From contig NW_024067681.1 of the NCBI RefSeq assembly GCF_009389715.1, positions 434,001 through 498,000 of the forward strand: a stretch of DNA of 64,000 nt, written 5' to 3'. The stretch comes from Phoenix dactylifera (Eukaryota > Streptophyta > Magnoliopsida > Arecales > Arecaceae). The position numbers and the translations under genes were made by a program. Below are positions 22,501 to 34,651 of this stretch, piece after piece. The notes under the pieces were generated by a model. That model saw only the letters and a program-made list of their open reading frames with translations. It made no database searches and was not told the DNA's origin. Numbering within the stretch: the first letter of the stretch is position 1; every line of letters begins with the position of its first letter.

Positions 22501-25500
22501 TGTAGCTTGGCATACAATTGAGCTGCAAAAATTAATTTTGATTACAAATAGTTTCAGATTTGATTAGATTTTTTTTTTGCTAAACAAAAAATCTAGCAAG
22601 AAAGGGGGTAAAGAGGATAAATGTAGGAGAACAGATGCATGTGAAATGCAAGAATTAGATAATTAAAGAGAAGCTAAGAAGAATAGGCAACAAAAGGAGA
22701 ATAGTCAAGCAGGTGTACCTGGATTGACTTATATCTGGTTTGGACATGATCCCAGATTAGGAACCAACCTCCAATTGGGTTGGGTATGGATCTTAGGAAA
22801 TTAGACCTGGTCCCATTGGATGCTAGTAGACCTGATTTAACCTGACAAAATTTAGTTCAAAAATCGGGGTCTAGCTCAAAAAACTTTGTACAAAGTCTAA
22901 CGCGACCCAGAAGGGAAACCTGATTTGACCCAGAGGCACCAGGTGATTGTCAAATCTAGGTCCAATCTTAGACTCAACTTGAGTTTGGATCAGGACTGGA
23001 TCAAGATGTACACAGGCCCAGTTGGACCCACTTGTAATTCTACTTCCTTTAGAATCCTCATCAATCATTTTAGAAGTTTCTAGCAACTAAACTATTCTCA
23101 AGTCATTAATTTATATGTCTAATACAAGAAGCTACACCTGTCTAGTTTTGCTGTAACTTCTAAATACTTCTGCAGATAGGCAATTTCCTTTTTTTATATA
23201 AATGGCAACAGCACATGTATGATAAATAATCTCCTTTTATTTTTCTGTACTAAAGCACCAAAAACTCCTCCCTGACAGTTCTATGTAGCATTGTTATGGA
23301 TCACTTTTATTATCACAAAAACAAGGCCCCTGTAATAAGTGTCGTGTGTGCTAAATCTTGAAAAATCCTGCAAAACTTGTAACCCTTAACCTAACCAGCA
23401 GAAACAACCCAAGTTTCTGTGTGACATAAAAAAAATGTATCCATCTATTAGCATTAAATGGTTTACTTCATGGCTATCAATTTTGAGTTTGGCACATTTG
23501 CTTTATTTATTAAACATAATAAGACAGCAACTTAGAATGTAGTTATTTTTAGTGGTAGTAGGTTGGATTTATTCTTTTTTATATCAAGGGCCAACATTGC
23601 TATAATTTTGCTGCTTGCTTTCATGAATGTTCTTTGTAGCATTGCCTATTTTCAGCAGAAATTATGTAACTGCTGCCACCAAGCCTTGTCCAAAACAATT
23701 TGTGGTTAGCTTATAATACTTTCAACTCCATTTTTTTTAAAAAAATCTAGGGTTAATGCCCCTGTAACAAGAGGCAATTTAAAAGATCTTTTTCTACAAC
23801 TAATATTCAGGTCACTTTGTTTTTTCTTTTCAGTTGCCTGACTGTTTTGCTCATATTTAGGCTTCTCTCTTTACCAGTTTGTCCTCAATCCTTTGTATGC
23901 CAATGTCATTATAACTGGTTCTCCACCTTGCTGCATTCTGCATGCCAGCTTTCCCTTCATGGTTTTATCACATGGATTTTACAGCTTTGTTTAAGACAAA
24001 TATCATCTTGTAAGTCTACGCCCTTTTTAGGTTCATGCAGTTCTTTGAATACTGAAGTATGACTATAAATTTTGAATCCCTTAATTATATTTGATGCACT
24101 TCATGTATTTTGGTCAATTATATGTTATAAACTGAGGATATATGCCCCAGTTATTATAAAAAAAAAAACAAGGGAGAGGTTTAGGTATATTGAAATGCTA
24201 AGAAAATGAAGTATCATTCTATATGAAAATTCTCTTTAAATATGTGTAGTAGTTCTCTTGAGCAATACCAGCTAAATAATACCCTCAATTGATTCCAAGT
24301 CATTTGCTTATGCAGACCATGTCACTGTTAGTTTTGCAAGAAGCGGGGGACCCGGTGGTCAAAATGTAAACAAAGGTTTGTTGACTTCCAAGTCTTTCTC
24401 ACTTCGCTTTTTCTTTAGCTTATACTTGAAATTCTTAGTGCTGCTGTGTTGTAGTACCAAAAAGTGGTATACCTCAATTGGATTTTCGTGCTTCAAAGAA
24501 AATTCACTTCCATAGTTTATTGTACTGTTCATCTCAGGTTTGTTGCTTTCTCAGGAAGGATATCTGGACATTTTCAAACTGTAGTTAACTGACAATGGCA
24601 TGGTTAAGATCCATTTTCTCTTTGTTTGGCATTGAAGTGTGCATCTTTAAGGGATGTAGACAGGAAGTTTCAATCAACGTGATATCATTTTATTTCTTCT
24701 CTCCTTTTCTATAACCTTTTTCTCAGAATGGTTCAGAGCATCTTGTAGAATCCAGTCTGTTTTATTCACTGAATTATGTTTATTCAATCTTTCACTTAAA
24801 TATGCCTATTATTGCAGTGAACACTAAGGTGGACATGCGCTTCAATGTTAAACAAGCACATTGGCTTAGCGAAAGAGTCAGGGAGAGAATACTTCAAATG
24901 GTTGTTGTTCAGCACTTATTGCATGATATTTAATTGGTCTACTTGAATTGCCATGTTGTTTTCTGTCTCATTCAATACACTTCAGTATACCCATTTTGTT
25001 GAATGCGTATATATTAAAATTAGGTATAGATTCCACATCTGTTTACAGGAAAAAAATCGTATCAACAAGGATGGGGAGATTGTAATTTCATCAACAAAGA
25101 CAAGAACACAGAAGTAAGCTTTTGGGCACTGCCATTCCATTTTCTCCATTTTTATTAGCAGTCTCCAATGTACCTAATTGTAATATGTTGTTCTTCAGAG
25201 GTAACATTGAAGATGCGCTGGAGAAACTGCAGGTACTGAATCTTTGGTTTCGGCATGATTCTTGTGCAAACCTTGTAAAATTCTTTCTGGAGACCTGGTT
25301 ATTTGTCTGTTATTTTTTATATCCATGGCTCTCTAAAAAGCCTATATATTACTTTGTATTGATTTTCTTCAACAGGCTATTATAGATGCTGCATCATATG
25401 TTCCACCGCCTCCTTCAAAAGAGCAAAAGAAGAAGATAGAAAGATTGTAAGCCATAATCTGTCTCCTGTTTATCAGTGAAGCAGATGACTATTTTTTCTT

Positions 25501-25846
25501 TTTGCTTTTTTATGTGATTATTGGCATCCGCTCGTCCACATAACTGCCATGTTCTTTTCTAGTTAATAAAAATTCTTTAGGGTTCATCTCAGAATTGAAT
25601 GAGCATCAATACTGTACCTTTCCTGGAACCTTTTGCTTTAGATATTTTGCAATTTGGAAAAGCACAGTACGTAGAATTAGCGAAGACCATTTCATGTTAC
25701 ATTGGTTGATTACAATTTGTAAAGCTGCAATATTTACTTTTATCATATCTTGAAGGGCTGCTATTGGAGAGCAGAAGAGGATGCAGAATAAAAAATCTCT
25801 CTCACAGAAAAAGGCAATTAGGAGAAACAAAGAAAGTTGGGACTGA
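16510..25846 (+). CDS. ICT1-like mitochondrial peptidyl-tRNA hydrolase (class I release-factor family), seven exons
   Basis: Exons are 16510-16765, 24316-24375, 24818-24900, 25049-25113, 25199-25232, 25376-25446 and 25756-25846. All introns are GT-AG and the phases fit, giving 219 residues and a TGA stop. The first 50 or so residues are Arg-rich with almost no acids (MANIRSNLLLRELCHVSRLL), as in a mitochondrial presequence. Residues 86-107 carry the release-factor signature DHVTVSFARSGGPGGQN, with catalytic GGQ at 99-101. The C-terminus is a Lys/Arg-rich tail (EQKRMQNKKSLSQKKA). ICT1/ArfB proteins use such a tail to enter the empty mRNA channel of a stalled ribosome, and they use GGQ to release the nascent chain. 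The domain for stop-codon reading is absent, which separates this protein from true release factors. The mitochondrial location is inferred. Intron 1 is 7.55 kb and holds a LINE. Confidence 0.9.
16766..20449 (+). other. intron 1 of the ICT1-like gene, left part
   Basis: The donor is GTAAGC at 16766. The sequence is AT-rich and no second gene or recognised transposon was found. A purine-rich stretch at 17040-17400 and short ORFs at 17386-17571 and 17681-17917 gave no recognisable protein. Confidence 0.5.
20450..21560 (-). mobile_element. RTE-type LINE remnant, antisense within intron 1
   Basis: On the minus strand the 3' end reads GACCCCAACTAGTTTTGAGATT near 20495-20516, a typical plant RTE 3' end. 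Upstream of it, decayed coding sequence matches RTE reverse transcriptase: HIQDNISWCMLFADNIVLVD around 21280-21220 (canonical FADD here FADN), then NCMSKLCNRALKSKGF, DEDVIHR-type and RPAILYG-type segments towards 20880. Frequent stops and frameshifts make it dead. It lies opposite in orientation to the host gene. Confidence 0.75.
21561..24315 (+). other. intron 1 of the ICT1-like gene, right part
   Basis: AT-rich sequence without recognised genes. A region at 22720-23040 has weak GGGTTGGG / GACCCA themes and ends in a sequence faintly like the terminal repeat of the hAT-like elements at 7.9 and 40.9 kb. It may be a very old relative. The acceptor TATGCAG ends at 24315. Confidence 0.45.
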
Positions 25847-28800
25847 TGCTGAGGTATCTACTTTAATGCAAAATCAACTTGCAGTAATGATTCTATTTGA
25901 TGATTTTGATATACTATCTGAAAATTTGTAGAATTAGATTAGTTTTACTGCACGCAAGCGTGTTTCAAAGCATAGGCAGTGATCCCATATAATTCCAGGG
26001 CAGCTTACTTGGCGTGTGATATCTTGTTGCGATTAGAAATTTAAGTATTTAAATGAATGAATTTGTTTTCATTCTTTTATATTTTATATTTTATATTTTA
26101 TCATATTTTTCATATCAATTATAGGGTTGTTTTCCTAATGGTTTTCTTGAATCCTAATATAAGTAAGATTATTGTCTTAGGATCTCACTTTAAGTTTAGC
26201 TGAGATAGGAAAGATTGAGGTTATAACAATCGTGCATTAAAGTAATTTTAGTAATTTTCAATATATGCTTCAATGCGGATGTTAATTTTTCCATTTTTGG
26301 ATAGTCCATAATTGTCTTTTGGTAGGAACATTAACAGTTTTAATTCAATAGAGTTTAAGGTAGATGAGGAGTCCTATTTTGTGTCAAATGATGTTGGGTC
26401 ATTTTTGTGTCCTTTATGATAGGGAAATATTATTTTATGGTTATCAAAAATTTACGTTCATGAGGAGTGGCGAATTAGTTATGGAATTATATTGAATGAA
26501 GTAGCTCCTTTGTGGAAGTTTTTGTTTCTTTTGGTATCTTTTTGCCCTCTGTTCTTCTTCTCGTCCTCTATTCTAACTCTTATTCTCTTTTTCCCTACTA
26601 TTATCCTCTTTTTCACCGTTTAGACTTTTATAAACACATTATATTCCGATCTGTCCAGATATTAATTTTATTTCATTATTATTTGCAACCCTGATGCTAA
26701 GGGGTTATAAGATATGTTTTATCCCTTTTTATTCTACGGTGAAAAATAATATTCGCCTTGACAGAATAGAGAACATTGATATGTTTTTTCAATACTTTGT
26801 TCTTTCCTTTTAGGTTGAATTGCGAGAGGTTTCCTAGAGAAGTTGATCTATCCTCATTGTCATACACTCCATGGAAGCGACTGGCTGAAAATATAACAAG
26901 AAACATGAGCTGTGGTTTGGGAGTCTTTTTTGATACAAGTAAAACTACTAAAATCTTTCTATAGAATATTCCAATTTATGTAAATGGTCATTCACTCATC
27001 TTTCTTACACACTTTTGAAAGCAAGTTCATGTCATGGTGGCCATGTTATTGAATCATTCTTAAATTATGAGGCACCGTATAGATGGATTTGGTGTTATGA
27101 CCATCTGCTTGAAATATGGCCATAGACACAACCAATTTGATTGTGTTTTAGGCTTTGATCTCGTCTAAATTTAGTGGTATATGTAAATTATTGAAGTACA
27201 ATATCTACTTTAGCTGTTTTGGATGCAAGGCTTGGATACTAGCAGATTGAGCTATAGATGGAAGAGAGATTTAAAATTATATGTTAGATGTGTATTTCAA
27301 TCGTCATATCTAGATATGGAAATGCAGATGTTTGGTAATTCGTCCCCCATATGTGTGGATGAGGGTAGGCGTGTGTATTAGAACGGATCTTGATCGAGCC
27401 TGCTTCTTGTCAAGTTTAACATTAAATTAATTTTGAGCTCGCCTCTAAAAAGAGAAAAAAAAAGAAAATAATTTTAAGCTTGAAAACTGAGATCAAGGTT
27501 GGCTCGTTTGTCCTTCGACTGAGCACAATTTGAGCTTAATTCCAAATGTAGCTGACTTTGATCTTATTTCAAGCATAGCTTGATGGCAGAAGCCTATGCT
27601 ACAGGAACCAAAGTCTATGGTGGAATCATGCTTAGCTCAATTCAGTGGTTGATTCCATGCTACAGGACCAAAAGTCTGTTGTTGAATTTGGTCCAACAAT
27701 CCATTACATGTTGACTGAGATATATCTAAAAACATTGATCACCAGTTTTCGGCCTTATCAAGCCAGTATCTGGTTGAGCCTCGTAATTTTCAAGCTTTGC
27801 TTACAATCAACTTCTGGCTTGTGAACCAGGTTCGAGCTTGACGTAATTACACCTGATTCATCCTGAATTCGATCTTATTTGGGCCTGAACTGAAGCTTCT
27901 AAGATCAATTGACCGCTTGTGATTGAGAGGAAAAAAGAAAGTGACATTTGTGTCTCCAACGATATTGATGCATGTGACGCCAATTAGCATCCAGAAGTCT
28001 TTGAGATTGCAGGACCGGTAGCCTTCTCCAACTTGCCACCTTATGTTTGAACGTGGAAACCAAGGCTAGGTTCATCATATTTCGTCTGAAATGAGACAAT
28101 TTAAGGCACTTGGGACTACTGGCTGAGAATTGCCATGAGAATTCTAGCCCTGCATCAGCTGCCAGGGGTAGTTGGCTAAAGCAGCTCTGGCCGTTGACAG
28201 CCTGCTTTGATTCACATCTTTGTTCCCATTGCTCTTCATGTTTTTCTTGTCCTGTCTTGCAAGGAACTCATTACATCGGGTTGGACCAAACTTATTTGCA
28301 TCTCCACTTTATACACATTGTTTCTAAAAATATGTTGAGATTAATCAGCATTGCAGCTGCAGTACTATTGATTCAAAACTTTGACCTGCTTCTGATGCAG
28401 GATAGCTATCTGGTTGTTGGGATAAGCTCCAGTATCTGCTATGCTTTACATCTTCTCCATCAAGGATAATGAATGCCACCTTTGCGTGTTAAATCTGCAA
28501 GAAGGAAGTATACGACACTCGGGAAGTTTTGAGGGGTTGGAGTTATTGATTCCATTGTTCTGATCTCTCAGGGATACAGAAGATCGCCTTCTAAGTGGAT
28601 TCTGATCATCCTTTGAACTCATATTTCAGAAGTCTCAGCTTTTTTAGGAGGTCGTTTCAGAACTAGTCTTCAATGATTGTATTTCCACAGTATTTTTTTT
28701 CTGAAGAAAAAAAAGTGCAATAAGATGTGAAACGCTCTAATTTTTCCTCCGCAGCTCCTGCATTTGTAGAAAATTGTTACAAAAAGATGAATCATCCACC

Positions 28801-30677
28801 CACGCCCAACATGTCACCGCTTCTGTGGGAAGACAAATGGTCTAAACTTCTTGGTCAAAAATAAAGTGTGACTTGACGACTCTCCTGATTTTAAAAGCAA
28901 ATAAATAAATAATAATAATAATAATAAAAACTAGCCTTAAGTTGCAAGGATAGACTAATTTGTTCAAAATATGCCTCCCTTTCCACCTTCGATCTTCGTA
29001 GAATCGTGAACCATAACATCCTGCTATAGTTTCTTAATGAGCACCTTACTGCACATGAATTTAAAAAAAAAAAAAGAAAAAACAAAGATTGCATGACTTG
29101 ATTGATTATTCTTAAGTGCCAATATAGGAGATTATATGTAAGGGCATAACCCTTATATGATGGAAACTTTGGGTTCATTGGTGCCAGACTAGAAATAATA
29201 ACAAATCCAAGCAATTTTAGAAGTGTGAATTAACTTTGTTTACAAATCAGGTATCAGTACCTAACCATAAATTGGAATGAAAACAAGAAGGAAGTAATCA
29301 ATTTATTTGGACTAGGAAAATGCTGTCTGTTCACTTTTATAATGTCAGGTTGTTGTCAAAATATTGATTAAACAACATGTAAGATAGCCAATAAATTACT
29401 CCAAACTTCTCTTGATTCCTGCGGGTCGATGCTGGGTTCGAGTTGGACTTGATTAGCGATTCAATAAGTCTCCTTTCCGTCCTAATTATTTAAGTACAAA
29501 AATTAGCAAGTCAAACCAAGGAGCAAAACAATGAGTTATATCTACTCTCGTTTGATGGACAGAGGTGTAAAGCATCATAGCACTCCATGGGAACACGCCA
29601 CTATATATGCGAGAAAACCTTTAACTGAATAAGGTATAAATCCGTCTTTGTTTATATATTTATTCAACTATATTCTACAGTGTGTTTTGTGAGCGTTGAC
29701 ATGTGGAAAAGGTGGCAGGTATGGACAATCTTGGCCAATTCCAAGTTCCAAATACCTTGTGGTTGATGAATACTAGAAGAGATCAACATAGTTGCTGGAT
29801 TGGTTCCATTGGGGATCAGGGTTGACATGGACAATGAACTACTACTTGTTCGTTAACAAGAAAAGATCGAACTTGGATCTTGGCTTGAGGTGAGAAAATG
29901 TAAATAAAGATGTTACAACAACCCTCCAAACAAATGAGAGATGAAAAAGTTTCAACTCAAGGCAAAAATTGAAATTTTGTTTGCTAAGGAATCTCAAGAG
30001 AACGATATAGAAGATAGAACAACGAACCATCTTGATTAATCAAAAATCTACGGTTAAAGTTTAATTTGATGCTGCTTGTATAAGAAGAAAGATCATAGTT
30101 AAAGAGATGGAGTAGAATCAAATGTGGCTTAACAAATATAAGGACAAGATCAAACAAACCAGCTTTTCAGTTACTCTAAAAGTTCAAACAGGGAAGGGAG
30201 ATCCTCATAGTCCCCTCATGTACTAAACATTATTTTTTTTGTATATGCTTGCCATCCACACTAGGCCGAAGGGATTTTCTTTCAGAGAATGGCGTGTTCT
30301 CCATAAGAGATTAAATACTCGTTAGGAGATTTTTTGAGCTTGTTTTGGATTTTCTTCAGACTGTGGTACAAGCCATGCTTATTATATGTCATATTTTTAT
30401 CTTTTGCTCATTTTTCTTTCCATGTTTTGAGTAGAATCATATTAGATCTCGAGATTTCTTCTGCAACTCGAAGATCCATCAAAGCTAATCATGAGTCAGG
30501 GACAAACTGTGGAATGTTGGTTTGGTATAAGAACATGGTGCATTGGAGTCAGGCTAAGATTTAAACAATTGGAGATTCCAACCAATGAACAAGACAATAG
30601 GACATATGTATAGGAGATGTTGTCACAATGGTGTATACTAAGTTGAGGGTCAGACTAAGTTGAAATGTGCAAACTTG
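25847..30677. other. intergenic DNA downstream of the ICT1-like gene
   Basis: The first few hundred bases probably include the 3' untranslated region. Beyond that no gene was recognised. A block at 27380-27880 has repeated GAGCTTG / AAGCTTG themes suggestive of an old hAT-like MITE, without clear ends. An AATA microsatellite lies at about 28900-28927. The sequence at 29640-29790 resembles the upstream region of the DUF1442 genes and is listed separately. Confidence 0.4.
29640..29790 (-). promoter_or_regulatory. orphan copy of the DUF1442 upstream region
   Basis: This segment contains GAGCGTTGAC at 29691-29700, then ACATGTGGAAAAGGTGG..., GGACAAT and ACCTTGTGGTTG. The same order occurs upstream of the DUF1442 gene at 35431-35525. 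The sequence to its left (CTGAATAAGG...) also resembles that gene's leader side. No DUF1442 coding sequence lies next to it, so it is probably the leftover of a third, deleted copy. This rests on comparison by eye. Confidence 0.45.
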
Positions 30678-30690
30678 AATAAACCATGCA

Positions 30691-30817
30691 TTTGGAGGAA
30701 CCAGGCGGATGTTCCCCAACCGCTTGGCCAGATCCCTTTTTCTGATTTTTTTTGGTTGTACTCATTTACGTTTAGTATGAGGTGCCGTTGTACCAAAAAA
30801 AAATAATAATAAAAAAA
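30691..30817 (+). mobile_element. 127-bp stub of an L1-type LINE with 13-bp target duplications
   Basis: The exact 13-bp sequence AATAAACCATGCA occurs at 30678-30690 and 30818-30830. Between them lies a short LINE 3' end. Its translation resembles the last residues of a LINE RNase H region (a W....DVPQPLGQIPFSDFF-like stretch). It is followed by a short tail and an A-rich run with TAA interruptions at 30795-30817. It is strongly 5'-truncated and was inserted by target-primed reverse transcription. Confidence 0.7.
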
Positions 30818-30830
30818 AATAAACCATGCA

Positions 30831-31700
30831 CAGGGGTGTTGAACAGGATGGCCATGGCATGCACACATCTCGGATTGTGGAACAAATGTGTGATGGTTGT
30901 ATAAACAATAGAATCCTGTTTGAGTTGAACATGTCTGGTTTCCTGTAAACTTGGAAGATAATTGGGACGTGTTTTCATGTTAAATTGGCCTCTGGAACAA
31001 TATTTTGTAAGTAGCATTGGCGCAGCACATGAAACCATAGTAAGGGAAAACCAAACAAATGGATGCTTTGAAAAATATATGATGACGTTGAGTGGGGTTG
31101 GTTTTATTGGACTTGCTTCATTTCTATCGACTTGTTCCAAGTTTTTTGCTCTGTAAACAGCGTCCAAAGCAAGATTAATAACTGCAGGATTGACTTTATA
31201 TGAGGATATTTTTTGTTTCCTTTTCCTTTTGTGGTGACAGTGAATTCTACAAAATTGGTTGTTTATATAGGATAGAGTTTCGAGATATATATTGATTCTC
31301 TAGATCATGTTTTTGGAACTTTCATTACTCACTATGATGTTTCAAAGAGGACCCCTTTTTTTCTTTTCCTTGCTATGTTCAGAAGGATGAAATAAGATAT
31401 TCATCTAGCTTCATTTCAAAAGATGGTAAAAAGAAAGCAAGGTTCCCATGAGGATTAATGTAGGAGGACCAAAAGAAGGCATGGACGAGCTACCTAGTGA
31501 TTAAGTTCCGTAGAGAAGGAATAAACCAACCATACATAGAGAAAGGCAAAAGCAGACATTAACAAGGTATAATACAAGAGGTTGGGAATTAAACTGAGTT
31601 TAGATCCTCTCCAGTTAATTGGAATGGAACAGTCTAGTTGCCAAGCACAAGCTATTTGTTCATTACAAGTCGGCATGCGATTGAGCGGGGTGTTAAGCTA
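30831..31700. other. intergenic DNA without recognised features
   Basis: Short ORFs on both strands at 30772-31167 gave no recognisable protein. Confidence 0.35.
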
Positions 31701-31985
31701 GCTGCAAGGTGCATGCTTCACATGATCGATGCTCTCCTCTCGCTCTAACGCTCGTTATTGGTCTTATTCTTATTGTGCGCATTGTGAGCCATACGAGAGT
31801 GAGTCGAAAGGCTTCTGTTTCCGTTCTTGGTTTGGTTCGGGCCCCTCTCGATCTTTTTCGTATAAGGGAAGGGGGAAGGAGTCTAAATCCATGGACATTA
31901 ATGAACCATCATTGATGGACGTTGCACATGACACGATCAATTCGACTCGACGGTCCGGCGCTAATAGAAGTCGCTTACTCTCCGT

Positions 31986-32225
31986 CTAGCATCCAACGCA
32001 AAGCGACCTTTCATTCCCTTGTTTCGTCGTGGCACACCCTCTCCACAAGCACCCCCCGGCGAAGGGGAGACCAGAAAACACCTTTCGTTTTCCCCCCTTC
32101 AGCGGCCCTTGCCTTCGCGCCACGGAATGAATCGAGGAACTGAGGACGTTTTCAATACCGACAGCAGCTCCGGCTGAAGCAATTGTAGCAGCTCCAGTAC
32201 CTATTGATTTTGCACCTTCTAACAT
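31986..32225 (-). pseudogene. atp9: chimeric ORF: first 37 codons of mitochondrial atp9 joined to unrelated sequence
   Basis: The ORF starts with [20 protein letters not shown] and continues to IHSVAR. This is the first transmembrane helix region of ATP synthase subunit c (ATP9), the proton-carrying ring protein of mitochondrial ATP synthase. After residue 37 it departs into an unrelated basic, Gly-rich sequence of 42 residues, and the second helix with the essential carboxylate is absent. Residue 31 is Ser, where the mature plant protein has Leu after RNA editing. This suggests that DNA, not edited RNA, was transferred. Functional expression from the nucleus is very unlikely. Confidence 0.8.
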
Positions 32226-32369
32226 CTCGAGACGATAATTTGTTCATATGTTAGCTAAAGCTTCCTTTTCACTATTCATCTGTCTATGACATCCTAAAAG
32301 AGATGGACTTGACTTACTTAAGATGAGCATTTTCATTTTCCTTCTTGTTTATCAATCTCCAATCAAGAC

Positions 32370-32413
32370 AAACCGGGCACTACGGTGAGACGTGAAAACA
32401 TCCGATCCCATTT
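32370..32413 (+). pseudogene. rrn5: 5' fragment of mitochondrial 5S rRNA
   Basis: AAACCGGGCACTACGGTGAG and the following bases, to CCGATCCCATT, match the first 40 or so nucleotides of plant mitochondrial 5S rRNA with one substitution. The match then breaks off, so the remaining two thirds of the gene are missing. It is part of the mitochondrial insertion. Confidence 0.75.
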
Positions 32414-32480
32414 TTCGTCAAACAATCATGATTGGCAAGCCCCGAAGAAGGGCTCTTGAATCGGTTTCGGTTCAAAGTCG

Positions 32481-34651
32481 AACAACACAAATTTCTTTTG
32501 ATTTTCATATTATTTGCTGGTCATTCTACAATACATGAAAGACAGGTGATCTAAAATTGGATCGCTCCATTTTAATATGAAAATAATCATGATATCATTG
32601 GTCATAGTGACCAATTAACGATATTTTCTCTCTCATATTTGAAAGTGAATTTTCTTCTTTTCCAAGGCCTATCTAGTTGAAAAATGAACTTTGACTAAAA
32701 TGCACATTTTTATGTATTGGATGATGATGAACAACATAGTGTCTTTTTCCATAATTCTTAATTAATGTAATGTAAAGGTGCCACCTTTTACTTCTTGAAT
32801 ATCCAGAAAGTCTTATTTCTCAAATTGGACTATGTAGCTAGGCCTACAATTATTCCCATTAAAAAACTTATCCATTGAGCCTTTTTTTCGTTGAGGAAGT
32901 TCATGGAGAGCTGATTTTCTTTCATGCTATAATATACGCCAATCTGTGAGGATGCAATAACTATAGATTCTATATCCTTATTATGCGTAAATCTACATTC
33001 TTGTCTCCTTACTATGCATAAATCTATCTTCTTGCTAGAACTACAGATCTCTAGATTGAGTTTTAGGATTATATATAACATGTTCTTCTTACATGTTTAT
33101 GAACAAATCAACACTTTGACACTGTCAACTTACCTTGTGCTTCTTACATAAATTAAATTTAAACTAAACTAGAGAAGAATAGGAGCTATAGCAATAAATC
33201 TGGTGTCATGGAAGGAACTCCTATCCTCATTCTATACTCCTTTCGCTAAAGAACCATTAATGCATCCATGTGGTGGACAAAAATATGTTAAGGGCTTGTT
33301 TGGTATTGTTGTTGCTTTTATGCTTTTGTTTTTCTAAAAGTTAATGAAAAACATCATCGAGATAGATATTGGAGATAGTATTTGCATAGAGCTTTTGTTA
33401 TTCCTTCCTTTTTATTTTCAAATTTTTATGTTGAAAGCAATACATCTTTGTTGCCATAATTAAGCTCTTATGGTTTAACAAACAACTTAAACAACAAAAA
33501 TATTTTTAATAAATAGGAGTGAGTAAATTATTTAGTTGAAATTAGAGTAAGGGCACGATTTGAATCCAATATCACTATTAGTAAATACCCAATGAGTTCA
33601 CCAACCAAAAATGAGTTACTCAAAGGGATCTAAATGATTGTAAAATGAAGATACCATTTATCATATGATTTGGATATTCAACCAGTTCCATTATCAATAT
33701 TAAAGGGTAATGCTAATCTATTATCTCAAATATCTTCTTTTTTTAATAGAATATTTGTATATATATTCTTGTAAGTACGGCTTATTAAATATTTATCCTC
33801 CAAAATCATTTTTTGCATCCTGTTAGATGTTTGACTAGTGGTGCTAACAAGTAACTCTTCAAATATAAGATGATAGTATTACCCATCTGCATTAATACTC
33901 CTGAGAAATTCAATATTTAACTTATACTGTATAGAACTATATTTTGCACAAATTATTAGGGATACTAATGCAAAGGATAAAAGATAATTTTATGCTACAA
34001 TTAATCAAAAGTCGAACAAAAAGAACATGGTTGCAAAAGTAAAACAATATAAGGGTGTATATGAAACAAGTTACATATGTGTCTATATCCTTGCCAATAT
34101 AGCTTGTTGCAAATACAGGCTTTAAAAGTTTTTTACTTTTGCAGCAATATCAGTACTTCTGCAAGATTTTTTCGTTACAGACGTTCACAAATGACTATTT
34201 TAAGCATCAATTTCTTACACGTTGCATTAATATCCCCAAGAATTTATGAAAAATATAGCTCTTTACAGTATAAATTGAATATTAAATTTTTCAGAAGTTC
34301 TAATATAAAAAGATGATAGAATATGAATATATTTTATTATACATACAAACATGGTTATATGCAAGAATGCCTTTTTCTCTTGTTGCTTGTTTTTTGTCAT
34401 CACATTAATCTTTTCTTCCATGGATGACGTCGAATCCTGGATAATTAATCGCATGGAGCCACGAAAGGGAAAACTCCTGAGACGGATGATGAAATAGCAC
34501 TAAAGGAACTTTTCTAGCTGAGATTTCTTCATCAACGTAAAATGAAACAGGTTGGCTTCTTTTTTTTCAGATTTAAACGCACACAAACACCACAATCACA
34601 CCAGTGTTTTATGCGAGTATGTTTACAAAGAAAATGGTTTTGTACCATGGA
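32481..34651. other. AT-rich intergenic DNA
   Basis: No gene, repeat array or transposon end was recognised. The right end is the 3' flank of the minus-strand DUF1442 gene. Confidence 0.4.

Larger units (their letters stand above)
31705..32480. other. nuclear insertion of rearranged mitochondrial DNA (NUMT)
   Basis: This block differs sharply in composition from its AT-rich surroundings. It holds two unmistakable plant mitochondrial gene pieces, the start of atp9 on the minus strand (32115-32225) and the start of the 5S rRNA on the plus strand (about 32370-32413). The region between 31730 and 32110 also looks mitochondrial in style (CGCTCGTTATTGGTC..., CGTATAAGGGAAGGG...), though I cannot name a gene there. 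Boundaries are estimates. The pieces are truncated and joined in an order not expected of an intact locus. Confidence 0.75.

Noticed and set aside
27380..27880. Possible hAT-like MITE with GAGCTTG themes
   Set aside because: No inverted ends or target duplication could be defined, so it is mentioned only in the regional entry.
30772..31167. 131-codon minus-strand ORF
   Set aside because: It runs through the LINE stub's A-rich tail and matches nothing I recognise.
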